NCBI GenBank assembly: GCA_038373865.1
Contig: JAXGGA010000472.1
Span: 160,513 to 224,512 of the forward strand
From: Uloborus plumipes
Taxonomy: Eukaryota; Arthropoda; Arachnida; Araneae; Uloboridae
DNA: 64,000 nucleotides
Reading direction: 5' to 3'
Each line of letters opens with the position of its first letter. Within the stretch, counting starts at the first letter, position 1. This document shows, piece by piece, positions 47,963-58,564 of the stretch. Both the position numbers and the translations under genes were made by a program. The notes under the pieces were generated by a model, which saw only the letters and a list, made by a program, of their open reading frames with translations, made no database searches and was not told the DNA's origin.

Positions 47963-48326
47963 GGATCAGTTTTCGAATAAAATCAAGATTCATTAGTTAG
48001 CAAATAGTTTCATGCTATTACTGGTGAAACAGTCTTTACAAAACAGGGCGTAGACTAAGAGTGCTCAGCCAGCATATTTCAAACTGATTTAAGGAGGGTA
48101 GGATAGAACTTTCGGTCAGTAAATGCTGATTGAGAATATAACAGCTCAAAATATCTAAAAAGTGTTTCAATGAAATCATCAGTTTCAATACTTATTTCAA
48201 ACGTATTCAAATATAATAACTAATTTGGGACAAAAATGTTGACCTAAATGCAGCGAGTGATTTGGAACTGAGGAAGTGTTAGTTTTAACAGTTCTCATAT
48301 TTGCTCATCAAGCAATACCTATTCAA

Positions 48327-48592
48327 TAATTGAATTGCTTGGAGGATAAATGGGCTATGTTACATTTTTAAAAATGAACACTCTGGACAATGATAAGCAA
48401 TGAATACAAATAAGCAAATAAGACTTGGTACATCAAGTAGTAGATGTCATTAGACAGATTTCATACGCACACTAACGACAAAACCAGAAAACAAAAAAGC
48501 TGCAGCAACCGCAACAATAAAACATTGAACTTTATTTGCTCGCAATTTCTGTTTTGTCACATAACCCTTTCATCTCCCAAGCCCTTCAATTA
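48327..48592 (-). mobile_element. TA-flanked miniature element, copy A
   Basis: The body spans 48329-48590 between TA dinucleotides. The left end ATTGAATTGCTTGG and the reverse complement of the right end ATTGAAGGGCTTGG continue as imperfect inverted repeats of about 30 bp. It is a close homologue, in opposite orientation, of the element at 50554-50814, sharing blocks such as TGTCGTTAGTGTGCG and CATTGTCCAGAGTGTT. TA targets suggest a Tc1/mariner-type element, which is inference. No coding capacity. Confidence 0.8.
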
Positions 48593-48959
48593 CAAGTAGT
48601 CTGAAGCAACAGATGTATGAAATAAGTAAAATGACGTTGAATAAAATAATTCCGAGCAAAAAACTTATGATCTGTATTTTTAATTCTACCTTAAACCCTC
48701 TCCTTCCTATTTTCCTTTGAAATATAGCATTTATACTGATATGTACCAAATTTTGACATTGAACAAAAATTAAATCAACGCAAGACCGGAACATATTTCC
48801 TCGCGATCTTCCTTTAACAAAGCTCAACGTTTTCATATCTCACAGCTGTCACAACATTTACAAACAGCCAGGGCAGTGGCCATAAATTAAAAATACCCCA
48901 TCAGCAAGCAAATACATCAGATACTCAAGAAAGGCCCCTTCTGCTCTGACCCTTTCCCC
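48593..48959. other. AT-rich non-coding stretch
   Basis: No supported feature. The minus-strand open frame at 48570-48836 starts inside copy A's edge and has no recognised domain. Confidence 0.45.
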
Positions 48960-49104
48960 TTAATATATATCACAAACGCGATTTGAGCAACGAATACTTC
49001 CTCCGAACTTAGGTCTGACCTTTCTACCAGAATAAATTGTAGCAATTTTAATGGCTCGCAGCGAAAGACGTTTCAAATCTCTCGTCGCGATGTATGACAC
49101 AACA
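48960..49104 (-). CDS. candidate 3'-terminal exon, basic product
   Basis: On the minus strand, AAAACTTCTTTCTCTAG is a strong pyrimidine-rich acceptor (AG at 49106-49105). The next 47 codons are open to TAA. The translation is basic: VVSYIATRDLKRLSLRAIKI, then ATIYSGRKVRPKFGGSIRCS. Codons are largely purine-first and the block is GC-richer than its flanks. An internal GTAGAA could serve as a donor. No family is recognised. Together with 36325 this is the best splice-bounded frame in the window. Confidence 0.3.
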
Positions 49105-50551
49105 CTAGAGAAAGAAGTTTTGTGTGTTTCCAAAAATGTGTATATATATATCAAAGAATTATGACTTGATAAATGTATACATACATGTACTTAAACCAAC
49201 AAAATTATGCTTCACAAGTGATTACTGCTTGTAAACGAAATGGATGTTTATAATAAAACTGTTGAGGCATTTTTTGGCAGTTTTCTTATCTTGATATTTA
49301 TAGAAACTGGATGCATTATTTTTTATGATACAATCATAATGGTAAACAATGTTGCTGTAGTTTTTTAATCTGCTACGAACACAAATAAGTTATTGTTTTG
49401 ACGAAAATCTTTCGGGTAAATATTATAATATAAAGTAATTTTTTTTTTCTACAATTTAACTATGTGGAATCATTGCATTAAGCTGGCTCAACTTGTAGAT
49501 TTTAATGCTAACTATGGATGGCTCTTGTCTTAAATTCACGATTTATGTCAGCTAAAATCATATTATTATTAGAACAATACTTGCTTATATATGGTTCGTG
49601 GGCTGCAAAAGTGGCACAGCTTAAAAAACACGCGTTTTGGACTAAGAACAGGTGTGAATATGAAAAAACACTCTTTTCTGCAGTAATATTAGCGCAACTG
49701 ATAATTAAATATTCGGTCAGTTCGCGTAAGCAAAATAAGACATTTCTTATTCATTTTCCTTAGCAATGAAAACTTTATTCTCAATGTCACGTATCTCAAA
49801 ACGTGATTTTTTGAGTTGTGACACTATTGCTGCCCATGTTCAATGTAAAAACGTAGCAATTTTTTTTTCTAATGTAATGACGTTAAGAATAAACACAAAA
49901 TATACACCAATATATCCTTCTAATTTACAAATACAACCCTAACCCTTCCCTAGTTAAAAGGTAAAGCATCGACTTCGGTGCTTGGTTATGAATAGAAAAT
50001 TTGAAAGCAGTCTAGGCTTTTTAAATGGTAAAGGCGATAAATATGTCTGTATATATTTAAATATTTAAATATTTAATATATGGGAACAGTTTAAAGGACT
50101 GACATTACACATGAGAGAATTTTCAAAAATAAATTCACAATGATACATATGTGATTGCATTTTTTAATATTTATTTTAATCTACTTCGTCCATCGCAGAA
50201 TTTGTATTTTACCACCTCATAACAATTAACTTTTTAGTTTTCTCAAATTATTTAACTATTCACATCAATAAGTTCGTTTTAAATCAATTTTAAACCCACG
50301 ATTGCGAAAACACATACACATCTTTCTTTCCCACGATATTTCTTAATTTAAATAAGGAAAAGTTTCTGATTTACAAATAAAAGGTTTCGATAAATTACTA
50401 AATGTCCGAAACTTTTCGAATAATTATAGTTTCGAAAATTTAAATCATTTCAAACTAATGAAACACATGAATTTAATATTTTATGATGGCAACAAATATA
50501 TGCGAAACGCATTTTTAAATTTTTATACGAAATTCAGCGAACAAAGAACCT
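49105..50551. other. AT-rich non-coding stretch
   Basis: It holds a hairpin at 49785-49823 (TGTCAC...CTCAAAA against TTTTTTGAG...GTGACA) and an ATTTAAAT-type tandem at about 50054-50080. No gene is supported. Confidence 0.5.
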
Positions 50552-50816
50552 TAATGGAAGTGCTTGGGAGATGAAGAGGTTATGTGAAAAAACAGAAATT
50601 GCGAGTAATTGAAGTTTAAAGTTTTACTGTTGCAGTTGTTTCAGTTTTTTTGTTTTCAGGTTTTGTCGTTAGTGTGCGTATGAAATTAGTATAATGACAT
50701 CTACTTTTTGATGTAGCAAGTTTTATTTGCTTACCTCTATCCATTGTTTACCATTGTCCAGAGTGTTTATTTTTTTAAATGTAACATAGCCCTTCATCCT
50801 CCAAGCCCTTCAATTA
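50552..50816 (+). mobile_element. TA-flanked miniature element, copy B
   Basis: The body spans 50554-50814 between TA dinucleotides. The left end is ATGGAAGTGCTTGG and the reverse complement of the right end is ATTGAAGGGCTTGG. It aligns along its whole length with the reverse complement of 48329-48590, with moderate divergence and few indels. Two inverted copies 2 kb apart could pair in a transcript. Confidence 0.82.
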
Positions 50817-50829
50817 TGAAACCAGTGTT

Positions 50830-51230
50830 CTTTTTTTTATACCCCCAAGAATGAAATATTGAATGAAGTCGATGATGCCGATAGATGTATAAATCTCTCC
50901 AAAATAACTATCAAGATTTGTAAGAAACATCTTAAAATTTTTATGGAGTAACAAAATTTAAATTTTGCTCAAAGCACTGAAACACAACGAATCCAATAAA
51001 TGTTATTGAAGAGACAATTAGCAGATGACAAATCTGCAATGAAATGTTGATAAGAGCCGTCATTGAACAAGACACCTTAATAAAGAAAACAAGTTTGTTT
51101 TTTTCTACCGCGGAACCATATTTTGAATGAAATTCGCGATACCGATAGACGTATACACATCCTTACATCTCACCGAAGTAATTATCTCCGCCGATTTGAA
51201 TGGCCATTCCATTTCACGCTCATAATCCAC
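50830..51230. repeat. diverged direct duplication ~265 bp apart
   Basis: The block at 50856-50891 (GAATGAAGTCGATGATGCCG then ATAGATGTATA) recurs at 51118-51155 as GAATGAAATTCGCGATACCG then ATAGACGTATA. Similarity extends weakly on both sides, including the T-rich stretch upstream. Only the second copy continues into the GC-rich island. Confidence 0.6.
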
Positions 51231-51500
51231 CTCCTAAACATTTCTATCTTGAAACAATCCCAGCAGGTTTCTCCCGAAACCATCTGCCGATATTGCCGCC
51301 AGGCAAGGAACGTTACCGTTCCTCGAACAACAGGATGTTCCAGGGATGTTTGATCGCCAGGTGGGTTTGTTTACCTGCCGAAGATGCTTCTCTTCCCCCG
51401 AGAGATCAAAATTTTATAAGGAGGTCAGAAGGGCCGGCAGAAGGCGAGAATTTCAGAGAACTCCAATTAAGTTTCACGGCTAAGCGTGGAGTAATATAGG
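51200..51500. promoter_or_regulatory. GC-rich unique island with forkhead and E-box motifs
   Basis: One of the least AT-rich stretches in the window. It contains GGAACGTTACCGTTCC (51307-51322, a 6-bp inverted repeat), CAGGTG (51358-51363) and TGTTTAC (51368-51374, the forkhead core), with CAGGT/ACCTG forming a second inverted pair around them. Two plus-strand frames are open (to 51353, and 51200-51499), the longer 99 codons, but they overlap in different frames and show no domain. It could be a regulatory element, an untranslated exon or a coding exon. Confidence 0.3.
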
Positions 51501-51903
51501 GAAAAATGAGTTTTATTTCGAAATTTTCTGATTCGGGAAGGTAGGGATGAAGTTTGCAATAAGTCGCCGATGGGTTTTTGAATGTGTTGCTCTTATATTT
51601 AATAAGTATTTCAGCCTAAATTAAAGGAAAGTTATAGTTTTCGCTCACGAGCAATTCATTCATTAATTTGAACTGTAATTAATTTTACCGGACAGAATCT
51701 AAACTCAAAATAAGGCAGTGGTAAGCAAAGTGGTGAAAGAGTACTTTTAAAAAATTTTCATTCATTCAGACCTGGTGCCCGGTATACAGGACATAAGTTT
51801 TGAACAGCTGCTAATCATTTAATAATTGATTTAATTACTTATTTTTTTTCTTTTTTTGGACTTGACCTTGTACTCATTATGTGCAAAAATTTTCGTTTTG
51901 GGA
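51501..51903. other. AT-rich non-coding stretch
   Basis: No supported feature. Confidence 0.5.
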
Positions 51904-52337
51904 CTGGCAGTCAAGGGCGGATTCAGGGGGTGGTCAAAGGGTCAGCTGACACCCCCTGTGAACAGAAACACACTTTATCAGTTGCACAACCACTATCAAT
52001 CTTGCTCTCATTGAAACAAAAATTCTAATTAAGATTTTTATTAATAAGAATTTTATAACTCCAATATTAATTACGTATAGACAATTTATAAATTGCAAAT
52101 TTATATTTTTCCTAATAGTAAATTTTTACCAAAAAAAATAATAATAATAATAAATACATAAATGGTAAATTTAATAGAATATTATAAGAATATTACTTGC
52201 TGTGCAATATCGTACGATATTTTAAAGAAGGTTCAAATTTTACATGCGTCGTTTTTCTTCCACTAACTTATAAGGTGTAACACTACTTGACCCCTCCCCC
52301 CCTCACAAAAAAATCTGTATCCGCCGCTGCTGGCAGT
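51904..52337. mobile_element. hAT-type element, 418 bp
   Basis: The body spans 51912-52329. The left end is CAAGGGCGGATTCAGG and the reverse complement of the right end is CAGCGGCGGATACAGA. The flanking 8-bp repeats are identical, CTGGCAGT at 51904-51911 and 52330-52337, fixing the borders. The interior is AT-rich, with an (ATA) run at about 52138-52153 and a C-run near 52297. No coding capacity. Confidence 0.9.
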
Positions 52338-53556
52338 ATTTCCTAATACGGATTGGAAGATTGAGTTTGAGTCCTTTTCCAACTATGGATTCTTGTCATA
52401 AAGCTATTCTTTTTCTGATCTTTTAAGAAATGTCTTTTCTTTTATTATTTTAAATGCTTATATTATGTTTTATTATTGTTTGGAGAACATTTTGCGATTA
52501 AGTTTGTGTAATGTTTCATCGGTTTTGTAGGTAAAATATTTATTTTAAAATAAATGTCTGGAAAATTGGACGTGTCATAAATATTTTAATTTTTAACCTA
52601 CGAGCTTGAAATTATGTTTATAAAGTTTTCATAGCCACAGTACTATGTATACGAAATTAAAAAAAAAAGAAAAGAAAAAGATAAACAATTTCATAATTTC
52701 GACTGATGAGATTAAAACCTCGTATGAAGTTCAAACCCTCGACTTCATTAAAAAAATTTCCTAAATCACGCAATATAGCATCACCCTCTCTGCCCCAAAA
52801 TAGATGAGAATTTCCCAACATTTCTATCAGCTGTCCCCAAATTTTTAATTTTGGTATTTACACCCTTTTTCTTCCAGGTGGTTCAAACTTTAAAGCAAGA
52901 AAGAAGTGTTGTAAATTTCATTAGGGTAAATGACTAGTTATGGACCCGCAACCGGAAATGGGCAGTTTTGTCTAGTATTGTCAATGTCAAGTTTGTGATT
53001 GATATTGCAGGAGTTCCACATGTGGAAGGAGAAAAAATTGGACATTTGAATTCATACGTTTTGTATTGTTATATGAATTTTTGTGTATACGTATGTCACA
53101 GTACTGTTTCAGTTGCATTTAAATAAATAAATAACGCAAAAATCGTCGGAAGTTTTATTACATTTTATTATATTTTATGGAGTGCACAAGAAATATAATG
53201 TTGGAGCTTTTGTCGGATGTCTGGCATCCATAAGCTCATAATATTTTGCATTGAAAAAGGCGTTGCTTGTAACGCTGAAACACGTGTTTGCGGTATCCCT
53301 GCGCATTTAATTTTTTAACGTTGCATTCATCCCTTACATAATGTTGGGGTTACATTCAACCCATCTCATCACTTTCAAAAAAAAAAAAACCCTCACTAGT
53401 TATCGGTTATAGTGGAACAAGAGCATTTTTAATTTATTGAGTAAAAAACGAGTAAAATATATAACATATATAAAAGATAAAATGTAAACCTTTTAGCTAT
53501 TCATCAGTGAAAAAAACTTTTAAAAAGTAGAAGTTTTTGCTCCCACAAGTTATTGG
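52338..53556. other. AT-rich non-coding stretch
   Basis: No supported feature; an A-run lies at about 53378-53389. Confidence 0.5.
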
Positions 53557-54000
53557 TTACTCCATGTGAAAAGAATGATTTGAAAAAGCATCTGCAAGTG
53601 GTATCTGGACATGAAATATAGTTGTATACAGCAGAGAAGAAAAAATCATGATAGCCAGCCATCCTATTCTAATATTTCTCCAGCGACCAATTTCGAGGCA
53701 ATATCTACCCGCATCTGCTGGTCTCGTGAAGAGGGTGGTGAGCAACTAGCTTCGGATCACGTAGGAGGGTGGAAGGAGGGCCTCTATAATGTCCACTGAA
53801 GCGTAGAAAGTCCAGCCAGAGTTAGGCCTCGTGACGCAACGCTTGGTCAACTTTGAGGAATACGAGATGGCTGCCAAGAAACATGAATAATATTGTAGAA
53901 ATATGTCCGATTTATGGAAGCACTATGTCTTGGCGGGAAAAATAACCGAGATTGCGGTATTGATTAGAGAGCTGTACGTCTAAAAACGATTTCGGGGAGG
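53557..54000. other. less AT-rich island, open on both strands
   Basis: A minus-strand frame at 53557-53745 encodes a hydrophobic stretch (IGWLAIMIFSSLLYTTIF) that could be a membrane segment. A plus-strand frame at 53611-53799 is open over the same DNA. A GTAACC-like donor overlaps the minus-strand stop. No family is recognised and no strong acceptor is visible. The block from 53800 to 54000 is also unique-looking, with CG-containing motifs. Function undetermined. Confidence 0.25.
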
Positions 54001-54133
54001 CGAGAAATGGTCAAGATGTTTAGGAGTTTATTAAGAACGTCGGCATATAAGAACATAAAAAGGATCTTAACTAAAATTTTCATTTAAAACAAACTCTGAT
54101 TTTTTTTTTTTTTTTTGCTATCTGAAGTCCTAT

Positions 54134-54320
54134 TTTAATGTCAGGCCCATCATTTAGGGGGGTGGGCGGGGGGTCAATTGCCACCCCTGGCTTTGAGAAA
54201 TCAATGTATTTACATATAAGTGGACGTTGTTTTTAATGTTTTCCGATCAAATTGGATTGTGTTTGGACCCTTTGCCCCCCCCCCCCTGGAAAAACTTGAA
54301 ATGACGTCCCTGATTATTGT
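54134..54320. mobile_element. hAT-type miniature element, 171 bp
   Basis: The body spans 54142-54312. The left end is CAGGCCCATCATTTAG and the reverse complement of the right end is CAGGGACGTCATTTCA. The flanking octamers TTTAATGT and ATTATTGT match at 6 of 8. G-rich (54156-54172) and C-rich (54275-54287) segments sit just inside the ends in mirror arrangement. Confidence 0.72.
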
Positions 54321-55379
54321 TAATATTCCTACTAAAAATACGACACGAATGAGAAACTATTTATTTATTTGTTTATTTATTTATTTTTAACTCTTTCGTT
54401 TTATAAAATCTTTCCGCACAGTTAGAATATGTTCTCTCTGTGTCTATTATCGGAAGACAATTCATTACACCTTCAATATGTGTGGTGAACTTGTTGTTCC
54501 CTGAGTAACTTTAAACAAGGACACATTTTATTTTTAATTGAATTTCCTATCGATATTTTTCTTACAAATGCCACCCCAGAGTTATTTTATTCACATTTCA
54601 TACCTTCCATTTGTAAAGTACTTACAAAGCGTTTAAGATAAAACGTATGGCTAACACGAGTACATATAATTCTCTTAATTCATATTTTTGTTGAAAATAT
54701 TGTTTAATTATTGGCATAAGCTAAATCAGAGTCTTTTATGATAAAGCTCACTAATTTTGCGTGTTATATTGAAACAGATGTTTATGGAATAATAAATAAA
54801 AAGTAATAATAAAAATAATAGGACTACAAAATTTCGTCCAGCTTTACCGGCTGAAGGAGGAAACGTACCATTACACTGTTTGGGATATCAACTTGTAATC
54901 ACTTTCGATGTGAAAAAAATCTTTAAAAATAAGAAAAATACTGAAATTGTCCAACGTAATCTGGTGCTTCGATTAGCAATAAAAAGTGCAGTCAAGTGCT
55001 TTGGAATTTTAAATCTTTCTTTTTTTATTGGTAGTGCTCTTTTTTATTGTTTGCTTAGTACTGAGTAAAAAAACAATAAGCAAAATCGAATTCTAGTAAA
55101 AAATCTAAATTTTTAGATTCGTAAATGCAAAATTTGATAGATGAAAAGTCTCGAAGAGCTTACGAGAAAATTAAAAGCACTAATTCGATTCAATGACTAA
55201 GAAAGCCTACAGAAAGAATGTATCCAAGAAAACGAAAAATTTGCATATTACTGCAATAGCACCTTATAAGCAATTTTTATGAAATAAGAAATGTTAGGAA
55301 CATTATATGCATTGAGTAAATGAGTAACTCTACCGATTGAAAGCTGAATATAATATACTATCCACTACGCAGCCAAGCA
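54321..55379. other. AT-rich non-coding stretch
   Basis: It includes an imperfect (TTTA) run at about 54358-54386. The frame at 54880-55068 has no recognised features. Confidence 0.5.
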
Positions 55380-55800
55380 CGAAATAATATGTGCTTTCCT
55401 CGAATGTCTTCATAGGGGGTTCCGGTTCGGACCAAGCGCAACCATCTTACCCATAATTTCACCAGGGCTCCCCCCCCCCCTTTAAAGATTTACTAGCTTT
55501 TCCTGAATCTCAGCTGCTGGCCTCATCTAAAAGAATCTCTTTGTTTGACACTGCAGGAGAACTTTTCCTCGTTCCCAACCATCAGTTTCCGCCAACATCC
55601 ACACAAACCTTAAATAAGTATTTCACATGGGATTTCTAGATGCGTCAAAACATTAATCCCGGGATTTGCACAGTATCCAATTACACTGGTTAAGAGACCT
55701 TCGTGAAAAGACGCTTGATCCTATGAGGATTAAACTGAATGAAGGTCTTCCGCGAAGACACAACTGTCGCCAGAGTTTTTTTCATCCGTTGCATAGACAA
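55380..55800. other. less AT-rich island with hAT end and nested stems
   Basis: CAGGGCTCC followed by a C-run begins at about 55463, matching the left end at 14670, but no partner or matching octamer was found. Further right, AGACCTTC (55695-55702) pairs with GAAGGTCT (55741-55748) around an inner stem ATCCT-ATG-AGGAT (55718-55730), a small two-stem structure. The island also has a CAGCTG at about 55521. No frame is convincingly coding. Confidence 0.3.
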
Positions 55801-56341
55801 CAGAAGAAAATCTTTCGGAAAAAATGATCATTCTTTCAACTAAGGAATCAACACTAGACTTTGTTTAGAGTAGTACAAAGAACATGTGGAGAACATTTTG
55901 TATAACGGATTTCTGCTTTAAAGAATCACTTTCTAATTTCCTAAATGAACACACAGAACAGTTAAGAATCTTAAAACGGGAAATGAAGAGAAACATCAAG
56001 TTTTTGACAAATTAAACAATTTGCAATGTAGGGTAACTGTCTAGAAAGTAACTTTTTACAGAAAAAGCCATTAACATGAGTAAAATAGTTCCGTGTTTAA
56101 AAATGTTTTAACTCTAGAAATTGAAAAAATAAATAAGTAAAAAAACCTTTATTGTCAGATTTAACGTTTTTAAGGAAGGATTATATACTGACTAGAAAAA
56201 TAGTTTTTCCCCTAAGCAACAGCCAGTAACTGTAAAATATTTTTAAAAAAACTGAAATTCAGGACAATCAAAGAAAAAAAGAAGTCCAGCTCTTAATACA
56301 TATTAAACGTTTTCGAATGAAGTATTGTTGAAATGAAGTAT

Positions 56342-56380
<39 letters not shown>

Positions 56381-57513
56381 TTTCCAATCAGAAATTCAGG
56401 AAAATATGGTGAAACTAGTAAGAAAATCCAGTTTTTACCAGATTATGCTTTTCGCACGAAAGGATTACTTACTAAATAACTATTTATTTTACCATCAATA
56501 GTTATTCGCACCTGTGAAATAGTTCCGTGTTTAAGAAACTAAATTTTACATACATTTTCAAGAAAAAAATGAATCTAATCCAATACTTGACATTCTTTGC
56601 TCCGTTTTTGCAAAGCTCCTTTTAGCCATGATTATGAAGGCTAATAATCTACCAAAGTTTTCTTATGAAATTGATATGTTGTCAGAAAAAAATCCAATAT
56701 TTGAAACATGACATTAAAGTTCAGCAGAACATAAAAACATAGAATCTCAACACAGAAAGAACAGCAACAATCATTACTTGCTTCAAAAAAAAAAAAAAAA
56801 TTAAATAAATAAATAAATAAAAGAGAGAGAGCAGAAGAAAAAAGGGAAAATAAAAGAAGTCATGCATTAATTGATAATTCGAACAAAATGTACGAGGGAA
56901 ACTGCAAAATAGGCGGAAAGAAGCTCTTATGTTATAAAAAATGTAAACGTGCTTATAATTTGCATGTAACCATCACTTCAAAATAATAATAATAAAGCAG
57001 TTTAAAGCTTCGTTTTAACACGCGATCTACTGAGAAACTGTTCCAGCTAATTAAGGGAATTATCAGATGTTACTATACAGATAGGGTGAAAACTCAAGTT
57101 CGAGAGATCAACTGCTTTCTTAACTCGTTGCGTGCAAGTTACACAAAAAGTGAAATCAAACATTAATTTTTCCAACGAAATACTCATGTATTTAGAAGTA
57201 TTTTTTCATAAGAAATATTTTCAACTGCCTCCAAAACCTTTAGGATTTAAAGAGCAGCTTTATATGTAAAACTTTTTAAAACTTAAAAAAAAAAAGATAT
57301 CGGCTTTATGTTTTACATTTTAAACATCTGCGCAAATAAATAAAATTATTTCACTTAACTGAGCGAATAAAACTTGAGCATCAATATGATACTACTAAGC
57401 AATGTATAATAATATGCTAAAAAAAACCCAGAAAGATGAAAAACGGGTGAAAATGAAGCTGAAACCCACTTTTATCAATCAAAGCCATTATGAAAATCGA
57501 AGTAACGCATAAA
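55801..57513. other. AT-rich stretch with microsatellites
   Basis: An uninterrupted (TTTA)n of about 11 units is at 56338-56382, an A-run at about 56786-56800, and (AAAT)n at about 56803-56821. Nothing else is supported. Confidence 0.6.
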
Positions 57514-58564
57514 TACAGGGTGTTTCAGAATTCGACGGCAAAAATTTAAGGGGAGATACTACACACCAGGACAATTAATATGACATAAAAAAGTGGGGGT
57601 CCAAAAGGATTTCCGACGGAGAAAGGGGCGGTTAAAGTTTAGGGTCAAAATTTTCAAAAATTTATAAAACACGGAAAAATTGATCGATTCTTTCGCCGTT
57701 TTCACTAAAAATATTCTTAATAGATGTTCTTTCTCGAAAAAAATTGATGAAGGTTAATTTCAAAAATTGTCAACAGAGGGCGCTTTAGACTTTGGAGCTA
57801 AAAACAACTACTTTTTACCGGCTTTTTTTATATTTTCGTAACAGATTCCAAAAGTTTAAACTTAAACCTAAATTTTGAGCTCAAAATATCAACTTATTTC
57901 GGGTATTAAGTAGCGAAAAACTCAGACCAAACGTAAAAAATCGTGTTTTTCTGGTTTGAAACTTGCCGTTTCGTGTAAAAAAAATAATAAAATTATCTGG
58001 CGATACTAATAATGCGAAAATAAAACCAGATGCACACTTTCAAAACTTAAAAAAAAAAACAATTTTTTTTCAAAAAAAAAAAGTTTTTTTTTACACGAAA
58101 CGGCAAGTTTCAAACCAGAAAAACACGATTTTTTACGTTTGGTCCGAGTTCTTCGCTACTTAATACCAGAAATAAGTTGATATTTTGGGCTCAAAATTTA
58201 AGTTTGAGTTTAAACTTCTGGAATCTGTTACGAAAATACAAAAAAAAAAAAAAAAAACGGTAAAAAGTAGTTGTTTTTAGCTTCAAAGTCTAAAGCGCCC
58301 TCTGTCGACAATTTTTGAAATTAATCTTCATCAATTTTTTTCGAGAAAGAACATCTATTAAAAATATTTTGAGTGAAAGCGGCGAAAGAATCGATCAATT
58401 TTTCCGTGTTTTATAAATTTTTGAAATTTTTGACCCTAAACTTTAACCGCCCCTATCTCCGTCGGAAATCATTTTGGACCCCCACTTTTCTATGTCATAT
58501 TATTTGTCCTGGTGTGTAGTATCTCCCCTTAAATTTTTGCCGTCGAATTCTGAAACACCCTGTA
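57514..58564. mobile_element. 1,047-bp palindromic foldback element
   Basis: The body spans 57516-58562, flanked by TA on both sides. The left arm (57516-57984) and the reverse complement of the right arm (58084-58562) are about 95% identical by eye over roughly 470 bp, starting CAGGGTGTTTCAGAATTCGA. The loop of about 100 bp is A/T-rich. There is no transposase frame. The 66-codon frame at 57963-58163 spans the loop and is an artefact. The TA target suggests Tc1/mariner-type mobilisation (inference). Two head-to-head copies of a shorter repeat are an alternative origin. Confidence 0.93.

Noticed and set aside
55463..55480. Full hAT element starting at CAGGGCTCC
   Set aside because: Only one end is visible; no right end with the flanking octamer AATTTCAC was found.
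57963..58163. 66-codon plus-strand frame
   Set aside because: It spans the A/T-rich loop and inner arms of the 1-kb foldback; the lysine and phenylalanine runs reflect homopolymers.
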